Source: Propionibacteriaceae bacterium (lineage in GTDB: Bacteria; Actinomycetota; Actinomycetes; Propionibacteriales; Propionibacteriaceae). Taken from it: 8,318 bases of DNA. The number at the start of each line of letters is the position of its first letter. The stretch's first letter is position 1. The notes under the pieces were generated by a model, which was not told the DNA's origin, did not search any database, and saw nothing but the letters and a program-made list of their open reading frames with translations. Shown here piece after piece: positions 1 through 7,003 of this stretch. The position numbers were made by a program, and so were the translations under genes. Location of the stretch: the NCBI GenBank assembly GCA_031265725.1, contig JAISCH010000025.1:1-8318 (forward strand), read 5' to 3'.

Positions 1-287
1 AGATCTTCTGGCACATCATCCTGCCGTTGACCAAGCCGATCGCCTCAGCGGTGATGGTGCTGACCCTGATCAACTCTTGGAACAGCTATCTGCTGCCATT
101 GGTCTTCCTGCAGGATCGGGCGAATCAGGTGGTCACGCTGCTGCCCCAATTCTTCGTCGGTGAGTACACCAACGACCAGACGAAGATTCTGGCTGCCGCA
201 GTGATGACGGCGCTGCCGGAGATACTGGCCTATGTGTTGATGCAGAAGAATTTTGAACGCGGCCTCGCGGCTGGCGCGCTGAAGTGA
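1..287 (+). CDS. Carbohydrate ABC transporter permease, C-terminal part (partial)
   Basis: Only the last 94 codons are in the window; the reading frame is already open at base 3 and the gene starts to the left. The first residues, IFWHIILPLTKP, are the end of the EAA loop of binding-protein-dependent permeases, which docks on the ATPase. Hydrophobic membrane segments follow, and the protein ends in KNFERGLAAGALK, the usual tail of MalG-type permeases (F..GL..GA.K). As known for the CUT1 family, it would form half of the membrane channel that imports an oligosaccharide or glycoside. A glycosidase starts 10 nt after its stop, so the two are probably co-transcribed and the imported substrate is probably a rhamnoside. 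The family is certain; the substrate is inferred from the neighbour only. Confidence 0.93.
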   Translation, partial: IFWHIILPLTKPIASAVMVLTLINSWNSYLLPLVFLQDRANQVVTLLPQFFVGEYTNDQTKILAAAVMTALPEILAYVLMQKNFERGLAAGALK

Positions 288-297
288 TGAGCCGACG

Positions 298-2901
298 ATG
301 CTGGCAGTGAAGGCATTGCGGGCGGAGCACAGCTATAGCGCAGTGATGGCGGTGCCGTCCCCTCGGCTGTCCTGGCAAATCGAGAGCGACATTCCCGGCT
401 GGACGCAGGCGGGCTACCAACTGCGGATCGACCGTGGCGATGGCTGGACAGTTGACGAGCCGGTGGAATCGGCCGGACAAGTCCTGGTGGCCTGGCCCTT
501 CCCAGCCTTGGCCTCGCGCGAGATCGTCCAGGTCGGGGTCAGAGTGTTCGCTGCTGACCGGGGCTCTAGCGAATGGTCCGACCCGCTGCAGTTGGAGGCT
601 GGACTGTTCCAGCGTTCGGATTGGGTGGCGAAACTGATCCAACCGGTACGGCTCGGCGACGACCAAGCCAGTTGCCTGCGCCGGGAATTCGATGCCGGTC
701 AGTTCAGCAGAGCCCGGCTCTATATCACCGCGCAGGGCGTCTATCGCTGCTGGATCAACGGGCTGCCAGTCAGCGATGACCGGCTGCAGCCTGGCTGGAC
801 CAGTTACTCCCATCGGTTGCGCTATCAGTGCTACGACGTGACCGAGTTGCTTCAAGTCGGAGCTAATGCCATCGGCGTCATCCTGGCTGACGGGTGGTAC
901 GCCGGGAGGCTGGGCTGGTGGCGGGGCGGTTTGCGGCAGCTCTACGGCGAACGCACCGGCGTGGTGGCGCAATTGGAGTTGACCGACGCGCAGGGCAGGA
1001 CGGAAACAGTCAGTTCCGACGCGCAGTGGAGCTGGGGGACGGGCGGCATCACCGCGACCTCTTTCTACGACGGGGAGAAATTCGATCAACGGCTGCAGCC
1101 GGTCGGCTGGGACTCGCCGGGATTCGCCGCTGCGGGCTGGCAACGGGTCGAAATCGCCGAATTGCCCGCTGCCGAGTTGACCGGTCCACAATTTCCGGCT
1201 ATTCGCGTGGTCGGATCGCGGCCGGTCGAGCTATGGCTGACCAGCCCATCCGGGCAGCGGCTGGCTGATTTCGGCCAAGTGGTCACCGGCCATCTGCGGC
1301 TACGGTTGCGCGGTGCCGCTGGGGCGAAGGTGAGCGTCCGCTTCGCTGAGGTGTTGGACCAGGGCGAGTTGGCATTGCGTCCGCAGCGCACCGCCAGCAA
1401 CACCGACCAGGTGATTCTGGGCGCGAGCGGCGAATTGGAATGGGAGCCGAGTTTCACCTTCCGCTCTTTCCGCTTTGCCGCCATCGACGATCCGGATGGG
1501 GTAGTGGTGCCGGAGTCGGTCACCGCCCAACTGGTGCGCAACGACCTGCCGCGCACCGGCTGGTTCGAGTGCTCCGATCCCGAACTCAACCGGCTGCACT
1601 TAAACGCGGTCTGGGGCATCGCGGACAATATGCTGGATGTGCCGACTGACTGCATGCTGCGTGACGAACGGTTGGGCTGGATAGGTGACGCGGCCCACTA
1701 CTCGGCTGCGGCGGCCTACCTGTACGACACCGCTGGGCTGCGGACCTCCTGGCTGCGGGATTTGGCCGACGACCAACGTCCCAACGGCAGCCCGACGATG
1801 GTCGTCCCAGCGATAGAACTGGTCCCCTTCCCCGGCGACTACCCGGTCGCGGTGTTCTCCGACGCGGCCTGCATGGACCCGATGACTGTCTACAACTGCT
1901 ATGGCGACCGCGAAGTGCTGGCCCGCCAACTCCCCTCGATGACCGCTTGGGCGCAGTGCGTCGCCACTGAGGTGCTGAACGGTTTCCCGACCCCGGGATT
2001 CCAATTCGGCGATTGGCTCGACCCGAACGCACCGGCGGACAATCCGGAGAACGGCCGTACCGAGTACGACGTGGTGATGGCCCTGGGCGCAATCCGCTCG
2101 GCGAAGCTGGCGCTCCAAGCGGCGACAATCCTCGGTGACGCCGAAGCCGCAGCCCGGATGGCTGAGCTGGCGCGGCGGCTGGTGGACTATTTCAACGCGC
2201 AATATGTGACCCCGAACGGTTTGGTCGCCTCCGACTCGATGACAGCCTATGCGCTGGCGCTGCAGGTGGGCGCGCTTTCCGGCCAGCAGGAGGAGAACGC
2301 CTGGCACCGGTTGCTGCTGCTCCTGCGCCGCCGTGGCCAACTGGAGACCGGCTACCCAGGGACTTATGCGCTGATGGAAGTGCTGGCCGGGCGGGGCCGG
2401 GCGGACTTGGCCTACCGGCTGCTCAACAATCGCGGCGTTCCGAGCTGGCGTTTCGCACTGGCTCTGGGCGCGACGACGTTCTGGGAGCGTTGGGACTCGC
2501 TGCGGGCGGACGGGTCGCTCAATCCGGGCGACATGGTCTCCTTCAACCATCCGGTGTTCTCCTTCATCACTGATTGGATGTGTCGCAACCTGGCCGGATT
2601 GGCGATTGCCGAGCCTGGCTATCGCCGCTTCCGAGTGGTCCCGCAGCCCGGTGGCGGAGTCATCTGGGCGAAGACATCCCATCGCACCCCTTATGGTTTG
2701 GCGGCAGTCTCTTGGCGGATAGCCGATGGGGAATTCAGCTTGGATGTAACTGCGCCCATCGGGACCAGCGCTGAGGTCGTCCTGCCCGGATCGGACGAGG
2801 TCTGCTCGGTTGGTCCGGGGCGGCACCACTTCACCATGCCAGCAGACCTCGTTCCGCAAGACAGCGACACCGGTCGATGGGGTGCGCACCAGCATGTCTG
2901 A
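298..2901 (+). CDS. Alpha-L-rhamnosidase, glycoside hydrolase family 78
   Basis: 867 residues, full length for GH78. It hydrolyses terminal alpha-L-rhamnose from glycosides by inversion. The N-terminal fibronectin-like part carries PRLSW (residues 22-26). A carbohydrate-binding N domain spans about 120-290 (GVYRCWINGLPV, DGWYAGRLGW, FYDGEKFDQR), then a beta domain to about 415, the (alpha/alpha)6 catalytic barrel, and a beta-sandwich C domain from about 780. The acid motif is DCMLRDERLGWIGD (451-464), with E457 as the likely general acid; the likely base is E730 in FWERWD. The usual motif is DCPQRDER, so M453-L454 is a small deviation. There is no signal peptide, so it should act in the cytoplasm on imported substrate. 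The start at 298 is the first possible in frame (stop at 280-282); no strong ribosome site precedes it, which suits coupling to the permease 10 nt upstream. Family sure; the true aglycone is unknown. Confidence 0.95.
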   Translation: MLAVKALRAEHSYSAVMAVPSPRLSWQIESDIPGWTQAGYQLRIDRGDGWTVDEPVESAGQVLVAWPFPALASREIVQVGVRVFAADRGSSEWSDPLQLEAGLFQRSDWVAKLIQPVRLGDDQASCLRREFDAGQFSRARLYITAQGVYRCWINGLPVSDDRLQPGWTSYSHRLRYQCYDVTELLQVGANAIGVILADGWYAGRLGWWRGGLRQLYGERTGVVAQLELTDAQGRTETVSSDAQWSWGTGGITATSFYDGEKFDQRLQPVGWDSPGFAAAGWQRVEIAELPAAELTGPQFPAIRVVGSRPVELWLTSPSGQRLADFGQVVTGHLRLRLRGAAGAKVSVRFAEVLDQGELALRPQRTASNTDQVILGASGELEWEPSFTFRSFRFAAIDDPDGVVVPESVTAQLVRNDLPRTGWFECSDPELNRLHLNAVWGIADNMLDVPTDCMLRDERLGWIGDAAHYSAAAAYLYDTAGLRTSWLRDLADDQRPNGSPTMVVPAIELVPFPGDYPVAVFSDAACMDPMTVYNCYGDREVLARQLPSMTAWAQCVATEVLNGFPTPGFQFGDWLDPNAPADNPENGRTEYDVVMALGAIRSAKLALQAATILGDAEAAARMAELARRLVDYFNAQYVTPNGLVASDSMTAYALALQVGALSGQQEENAWHRLLLLLRRRGQLETGYPGTYALMEVLAGRGRADLAYRLLNNRGVPSWRFALALGATTFWERWDSLRADGSLNPGDMVSFNHPVFSFITDWMCRNLAGLAIAEPGYRRFRVVPQPGGGVIWAKTSHRTPYGLAAVSWRIADGEFSLDVTAPIGTSAEVVLPGSDEVCSVGPGRHHFTMPADLVPQDSDTGRWGAHQHV

Positions 2902-2917
2902 GTCAGTCGGGGAAGCG

Positions 2918-2932
2918 CCTTGTCGGCAAAGG
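2918..2932 (+). terminator. Weak hairpin after the rhamnosidase gene
   Basis: CCTTG and CAAAGG can form a short stem with one bulged A around a TCGG loop, followed by only three T. This is too weak to call a terminator with confidence. The much stronger inverted repeat at 2946-2968, followed by a T-containing stretch, may be where transcription of the rhamnosidase gene ends. Confidence 0.2.
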
Positions 2933-2945
2933 TTTCACAATCCAA

Positions 2946-2968
2946 TGTCCCAGAAAGTTTCTGGGACA
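2946..2968. promoter_or_regulatory. Perfect 23-bp palindrome, probable LacI-type operator
   Basis: The half-site TGTCCCAGAAA is followed by a single G and then its exact inverse complement, giving 11-bp arms with no mismatch. It ends 14 nt before the likely -10 box of the LacI-family gene and so covers its -35 region. LacI-family dimers bind palindromes of this size, and autoregulation from such a position is common; binding here is inferred. As RNA it could also fold into a 10-bp stem with a 3-nt loop followed by GTTGTTAAT, so a second role as terminator of the rhamnosidase transcript is possible. Confidence 0.72.
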
Positions 2969-2981
2969 GTTGTTAATATCA

Positions 2982-2987
2982 TATACT
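2982..2987 (+). promoter_or_regulatory. Probable -10 box of the LacI-family gene
   Basis: TATACT matches the TATAAT consensus at 5 of 6 positions and lies 28 nt before the start codon, in the only AT-rich patch of the region. The hexamer 17 nt upstream (TTCTGG) is a poor -35 and lies inside the palindrome at 2946-2968. A protein bound there would block the promoter. TAATAT at 2974-2979 is an alternative -10. Confidence 0.45.
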
Positions 2988-2996
2988 CAGCGCAGC

Positions 2997-3006
2997 GGAG
3001 GAGAGG
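2997..3006 (+). promoter_or_regulatory. Strong ribosome binding site of the LacI-family gene
   Basis: GGAGGAGAGG ends 9 nt before the ATG at 3016. It fixes that ATG as the start and contrasts with the weak site in front of the rhamnosidase gene. Confidence 0.75.
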
Positions 3007-3015
3007 TGAGCGGCG

Positions 3016-4035
3016 ATGAGTGGCAAAACGGCGACTATCGCTCAGGTGGCTGAGTTGGCCGGGGTCTCGGTGCCCACCGTCTCCAAGGTGCTCAATCGTC
3101 GCAGTGGCGTCTCGCAGAGCACCCGGAGCGCAGTCGAGCAGATTTTGGAGTCCACCGGCTATGAACGCCGGGGGCGCAACGGGGTGCCCGGCACCGGGAT
3201 CATCGACATGCTGATCGCTGGGATGGACTCGCAATGGGCGCTGACCCTGCTGCAAGGTGCTTGCGAGCAGGCGCAGCAATTTGGCCTGGATGTCGTCACC
3301 AACGCTGGCATCGAGACAGCCGAGGCCGAGGCGAATTGGCTGGATCGGGTGCTCCGGCGCGGTTCCAGCGGGGTGATCGTGGTCGTCTCGAAGCTCTCCG
3401 ACCATGCCATGAGTATTCTGCGCCGCGAGCATCTGCCCATAGTGCTGGTCGATCCCTCCGGCGACACCCTGCCGGATGTGGCTGCGGTGGCGGCGACAAA
3501 TTTCGCTGGCGGACGTTCGGCCACCGAGCACTTGATCGGCCTGGGGCATAGCCGCATCGGCATCATCACCGGGCCGGGGTGGGAGGCCTGCCATCTGGAC
3601 CGGCTGGATGGATACTCAGCGGCGCTGCGCCGGGCCGGGCTGCCCCTCGATCCAGCCCTGATCCGGCACGGGGACTCGCTGGAGTCGGGCGGACAGCAGT
3701 TGGGCGCGGTCCTGCTCGACCTGCCCGATCCGCCCACCGCGATCTTCTCCTGCTCCGACGAGCAGGCTTATGGCGTCTACAAGGCGGCCCGCGAGCGAGG
3801 TTTGAAGATACCGCGAGACCTGTCCGTGGTGGGTTTCGACGATGTAAGCCTCTGCCAGTGGGTCACGCCGCAGCTCACCACTGTCCGGCAACCGTTGAAA
3901 GACATGGGCGCGGCGGCGGTGCGCACTATTGCCAACCTGGCCAGCGATCAGGTGCAGCCGACTCGTTACGAGATGGCCACTCAACTCGTGGTGCGCGCAT
4001 CCACCGCGAAGCCGCGAAAAGCAAAGCTCTCCTGA
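3016..4035 (+). CDS. LacI-family transcriptional repressor
   Basis: 339 residues, standard family length. The N-terminal helix-turn-helix is ATIAQVAELAGVSVPTVSKVLN (split here as residues 6-16 and 17-27), followed by the hinge-helix region through STGYERR (46-52). A periplasmic-binding-protein-like sensor domain follows, with TNFAGGRSATEHL (161-173), GHSRIGIITG (177-186) and LSVVGFDDVSLCQWVTPQLTTV (269-290, a family hallmark). The position usually held by F-(A/S)-N-D-xxA-xG reads FSCSDEQAYGV (244-254), a mild sensor-domain variant. It has its own promoter, strong ribosome site and an upstream 23-bp palindrome, so it is probably autoregulated. It follows the transporter and rhamnosidase genes on the same strand and most likely senses a breakdown product of the imported glycoside. 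The effector cannot be read from sequence. Confidence 0.95.
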   Translation: MSGKTATIAQVAELAGVSVPTVSKVLNRRSGVSQSTRSAVEQILESTGYERRGRNGVPGTGIIDMLIAGMDSQWALTLLQGACEQAQQFGLDVVTNAGIETAEAEANWLDRVLRRGSSGVIVVVSKLSDHAMSILRREHLPIVLVDPSGDTLPDVAAVAATNFAGGRSATEHLIGLGHSRIGIITGPGWEACHLDRLDGYSAALRRAGLPLDPALIRHGDSLESGGQQLGAVLLDLPDPPTAIFSCSDEQAYGVYKAARERGLKIPRDLSVVGFDDVSLCQWVTPQLTTVRQPLKDMGAAAVRTIANLASDQVQPTRYEMATQLVVRASTAKPRKAKLS

Positions 4036-4047
4036 GCGGGTCGTCGG

Positions 4048-5058
4048 CTACTCCCCAGGGAATTTGACCCCGCACTGGGCACGAATCTCGTCCAGCACGC
4101 CCATGATGGCCACCGTCTCGTCAATCGGCATTACGCTGGACTCGGTCCGGCCATCGCTCAGGCAACGGGCGACTTCCGCGATCTCGTATTCGTAGCCCCG
4201 CGCCAGCGTCGGATGGGACCAGACCTCCGGATCGCTTCCCGCCAACTGGATTTCCAGCCGGGTCGGTGCCCAGAAGGGGGCGGGCAGCCGGACGCTGCCC
4301 TTCGTCCCAGAAATCCAGGCATCCTGTGGAGTGGTCACATTGATCGCGGATTCCACCAATGCTTGAGCCTCGTTTGCGGTGTAGTCCAAGATGGCTGACA
4401 CTTGGGCGTCCACTCCGCTGGGAGCCAGCGTCGCCCGAGCGCTGATCGCGTCCGGGATGCCGAGCAGGTTGACCGCCCAAGACACCGAGTAGATGCCCCG
4501 GTCCAGCAGCGCGCCGCCGCCGACCGCTGGATCGTAGAAACGGGTGCTGGGATCGTATTCGTCGCGGTAGCCGAAATCGACGTGGGCATAACGCAACTCG
4601 CCCAGTTCTCCCGCGTTCACCCGGTTGCGCAACTCGACCATATGCGGCAGGAAACGGGTCCACATCGCCTCCATGAGGAACAACCCCTTGGCTTTGGCCA
4701 AATCCGCCAACTGTCGGGCCTCGTGCTGGTTCAGGGTGAAAGCCTTCTCCATCAGCACGCTTTTACCGGCTTCCAGCGCCAGTTTTGCCGCTGGGAAGTG
4801 GGTGTTGTGCACAGTGGCGATGTAGACCACGTCCACTGCTGGGTCTGAAACCAGTTCCGGGTAACTGCCGTATGCCTTCGGGATTGCGAATTTCTCAGCG
4901 AAAGTTTGCGCGCGCTCCTTGGAACGGGCGGCGACCGCCACCAAGTCCTGTTTAGTCGCCTTCCGAATGCAGTCGATGACGGTATTGGCTATTCCGCCTG
5001 CTCCGATCACACCCCAACGCACCACCGGCGCTGCGAAAGGATCAAGAATTGTTTCCAT
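4048..5058 (-). CDS. Gfo/Idh/MocA-family NAD(P)-dependent oxidoreductase, dihydrodiol-dehydrogenase-like
   Basis: 336 residues. The Rossmann fold begins near residue 12 with the nucleotide-binding loop GAGGIA (19-24). The catalytic lysine is K105 in MEKAFT; most family members read EKP, but EKA is usual in the dihydrodiol-dehydrogenase-like branch. That branch is also indicated by EAMWTRFLP (130-138) and GGGALLDRGIY (180-190), where Y190 replaces the histidine typical of inositol and glucose dehydrogenases. Such enzymes oxidise or reduce a hydroxyl or keto group of a sugar or a similar ring diol. The start is fixed by GGGAGG just upstream. It is 179 nt beyond the split transketolase and on the same strand, so it may be in that operon or have its own promoter. 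Its stop lies 12 nt from that of the convergent LacI gene. The substrate is unknown. Confidence 0.93.
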   Translation of the reverse strand: METILDPFAAPVVRWGVIGAGGIANTVIDCIRKATKQDLVAVAARSKERAQTFAEKFAIPKAYGSYPELVSDPAVDVVYIATVHNTHFPAAKLALEAGKSVLMEKAFTLNQHEARQLADLAKAKGLFLMEAMWTRFLPHMVELRNRVNAGELGELRYAHVDFGYRDEYDPSTRFYDPAVGGGALLDRGIYSVSWAVNLLGIPDAISARATLAPSGVDAQVSAILDYTANEAQALVESAINVTTPQDAWISGTKGSVRLPAPFWAPTRLEIQLAGSDPEVWSHPTLARGYEYEIAEVARCLSDGRTESSVMPIDETVAIMGVLDEIRAQCGVKFPGE

Positions 5059-5237
5059 GAATGCCTCCCATACTTTCGTTCCCCAATCCTACGCTGGAAG
5101 GACTGGCGCAGGTTGGAATATCAGATTGCGCCCAGCGCTGGCTCCAAGGCTCGTGAGCAAGCGCTGCCCGGCAGGTGTCCCTGCTGCTGCCGCTCAGTGC
5201 CCAGCCACCGTTGGCGGTATCCGCTCATTTGGCCGAG
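5059..5237. other. Intergenic gap between split transketolase and oxidoreductase genes
   Basis: This 179-nt gap shows no convincing gene. It contains a perfect 10-bp palindrome CCAGCGCTGG (5132-5141), a small hairpin GCAGG-TGTC-CCTGC (5171-5184), and, just after the transketolase stop, a 5-bp stem with one G-U pair (5206-5218). None has a T tract, so a terminator is not shown. A - strand TAGGAT (5091-5086) could be a -10 box for the oxidoreductase, but no matching -35 is visible. The gap may mark a separate transcription unit or an internal processing site. Confidence 0.4.
5064..5069 (-). promoter_or_regulatory. Ribosome binding site of the oxidoreductase gene
   Basis: Read on the - strand this is GGGAGG, ending 5 nt before the ATG at 5058-5056. 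It supports that start. Confidence 0.7.
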
Positions 5238-6161
5238 TTATTGCTGGACAGCTTTCGCAATCCCGTTGGCGTCGAGTCCGTAATGGGCCAAGATTTCCAT
5301 ATACGGCCCAGAGGTCGCGTACTCGTGCGGGATACCCAGTTTGGTGACCGGGATCGGCTGCCCGGACAGCACTTCTTGCACGATGGTCCCCAAGCCGCCG
5401 ACCACATAGTGCTCCTCGACGGTGAACACCCGGCCAGTCTTCGCCGCAGAAGCCCGCAAGGTCGCGGCGTCGATCGGCCAGACTGTCGGCATCCCGATCA
5501 CTTCCGCTGATACCCCTTGGGCAGAGAGCAATTCGGCTGCCTCGAGTGCGGCCCTGGTCAGGTTCCCGGTGGCGACGATGGTGAGATCGCTGCCTTCGCG
5601 GGCTGTCCGCGCCTTGCCGATGGTGAAAGGAGTCGGCTCGAACAATTCGGGGATCGGATCGTTGCCGATGCGTAGATAGACCGGGCCGTCATGGGCGAGC
5701 ATCGCGGCCGCCGCCGTCTCTATCTCGGACGGGTCTTGCGGGGCGATGATCGTCATGCCCGGAATCATCCGCATGATGGCGAAGTCCTCCAGTGAGTGAT
5801 GCGTCGCGCCCAGGTCGGAATAAGAGATGCCAGCGTTGCGTCCGACTATTTTGACGTTCTGCCGCATGTAGCCGACATCGTTGCGCACCATTTCAAAAGG
5901 ACGGGCGGTGGTGAACGGGGCGATAGCGCAGAAGACCGGAATCTTGCCAGTGGTGGCCAGCCCGGACGCCACCCCGACGACGCCCTGTTCCATGATCCCC
6001 AGCTCGAAATAGCGCTCGGGGAATTCTGCGGCGAACTGGGTGAATCCGGAGCTCTTCCCCGAATCGGCGGAAAGGATCACGATGCGGGGGTCTTCGCTGG
6101 CGATGGCGCTCACGGCTGCGCCGAAGGTCTTGCGCGGGTCGCGGAATATCTGTTCGCTCAT
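5238..6161 (-). CDS. Split transketolase, C-terminal subunit
   Basis: 307 residues, comprising the pyrimidine-binding and C-terminal transketolase domains. E58 in ELGIMEQ (53-59) is the glutamate that activates thiamine diphosphate. FTTARPFEMVRNDV (83-96) and GATHHSLEDFAIMR (118-131) are typical conserved blocks; the second contains substrate-binding histidines. The last third (about 190-300) is the transketolase C domain. It needs the N-terminal subunit encoded just upstream to form an active heteromer that moves a two-carbon ketol unit between sugar phosphates or their analogues. Its ATG overlaps the preceding stop as ATGA (6158-6161), which implies coupled translation and a fixed ratio of the halves. 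The donor and acceptor sugars cannot be read directly. Family placement is very secure. Confidence 0.95.
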   Translation of the reverse strand: MSEQIFRDPRKTFGAAVSAIASEDPRIVILSADSGKSSGFTQFAAEFPERYFELGIMEQGVVGVASGLATTGKIPVFCAIAPFTTARPFEMVRNDVGYMRQNVKIVGRNAGISYSDLGATHHSLEDFAIMRMIPGMTIIAPQDPSEIETAAAAMLAHDGPVYLRIGNDPIPELFEPTPFTIGKARTAREGSDLTIVATGNLTRAALEAAELLSAQGVSAEVIGMPTVWPIDAATLRASAAKTGRVFTVEEHYVVGGLGTIVQEVLSGQPIPVTKLGIPHEYATSGPYMEILAHYGLDANGIAKAVQQ

Positions 6162-7003
6162 GCTTGGGCCTTGCTGAGTGCTGCGATGGTGGCTTGAATC
6201 TCGGCTTCCGCGAGGTCCAATTCATCCGGTTTGGGTTTCCAATAGTGGTAGTTGACATCGCCTTCAGCGAAGCTGATCCCTTTGGATTTTACGGTGTGCG
6301 CGATGACCGCACTGGGCTTGCCGGTCTGGAAGGGAACGGCGTCGAGCACTGCCAAGACCTGCTCCAGGTCGTTGCCGTCGATGGTGCGGGTCTCCCAGCC
6401 GAAAGAGCGCAGTTTCTCGGCTATCGGCTCCATATTCATCACATCCTGGGTGGTGCCAGAGATTTGCAGGCCGTTAACATCGATGAAAGCGGTCAAATTG
6501 TCGGTCTGGTGGAAGGCTGCTGCGGCGAAAGCCTCCCAGTTGGAGCCTTCGGGCAATTCTCCGTCACCGAGAATGGTGAATACCCGGCCCTGGCTGCCGC
6601 TGAGCCGCAGCCCGAGGGCTATGCCGACGCAGATCGACAGTCCGTGGCCGAGCGCCCCGGTATTGGCCTCGATTCCGGGCAGCTTGTGCATATCCGGGTG
6701 GCCGGGAATCTTGGTGCCGAGTTTGCCATAGCTGTCCAGCACTTCCAGCGGGAAATAGCCCGCCTCGGCCAGTACCGCGTACTGGGCCAGGCATTTGTGG
6801 CCGGCGGAGAGCACGAAGCGGTCCCGGTCGGCCATGCGCGGATCAGCCGGGTCGTGCCGCATGGTGTGGAAGTAGAGCGCGGAGACGATATCGATGCACG
6901 ACAGCGCCCCGCCCAGGTGCCCGGCACCGGAGGAGCGCAGCATGCGTAACACATTCGCCCGGGCTGAGGCCGCGCGCAGACGGCAGTCGCCAGCCTCGGT
7001 CAT
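6158..7003 (-). CDS. Split transketolase, N-terminal subunit
   Basis: 281 residues, the diphosphate-binding half of a two-gene transketolase. GAGHLGG (26-32) carries the conserved His29; LSAGHK contains His69; GHGLS follows at 119-123. The thiamine-diphosphate/Mg motif starts at GDGELPEG (146-153) and ends with the metal-ligand Asn at N177 in DVNGLQISG. Near the end, YHYW (252-255) replaces the common WH(G/H) block, possibly a substrate-pocket change. It starts on an ATGA overlap with the isomerase gene and ends on an ATGA overlap with the C-terminal subunit gene, so three proteins are made as a tightly coupled set. Split transketolases are common in dedicated sugar-catabolic clusters, and this one stands apart from typical full-length housekeeping TktA. 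Confidence 0.95.
   Translation of the reverse strand: MTEAGDCRLRAASARANVLRMLRSSGAGHLGGALSCIDIVSALYFHTMRHDPADPRMADRDRFVLSAGHKCLAQYAVLAEAGYFPLEVLDSYGKLGTKIPGHPDMHKLPGIEANTGALGHGLSICVGIALGLRLSGSQGRVFTILGDGELPEGSNWEAFAAAAFHQTDNLTAFIDVNGLQISGTTQDVMNMEPIAEKLRSFGWETRTIDGNDLEQVLAVLDAVPFQTGKPSAVIAHTVKSKGISFAEGDVNYHYWKPKPDELDLAEAEIQATIAALSKAQA

Noticed and set aside
133..1191. 352-codon - strand reading frame over the permease and rhamnosidase genes
   Set aside because: Arg/Pro/Gln-rich shadow composition opposite well-supported GH78 sequence.
2881..2890. 10-bp palindrome GGTGCGCACC at the end of the rhamnosidase gene
   Set aside because: Lies in coding sequence, has a short stem if folded and no T tract, and is of a size expected by chance in GC-rich DNA.
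1600..2895. 431-codon - strand reading frame opposite the rhamnosidase gene
   Set aside because: Long, but opposite the conserved catalytic domain of GH78; no domain or ribosome site of its own.
5132..5141. 10-bp palindrome CCAGCGCTGG upstream of the oxidoreductase gene
   Set aside because: Possible operator, but it is not next to a convincing promoter and such GC palindromes are common by chance, so it is recorded only in the gap entry.
6164..6949. 261-codon + strand reading frame opposite the transketolase N subunit
   Set aside because: Shadow of the thiamine-diphosphate domain gene; the sense frame carries all the conserved motifs.
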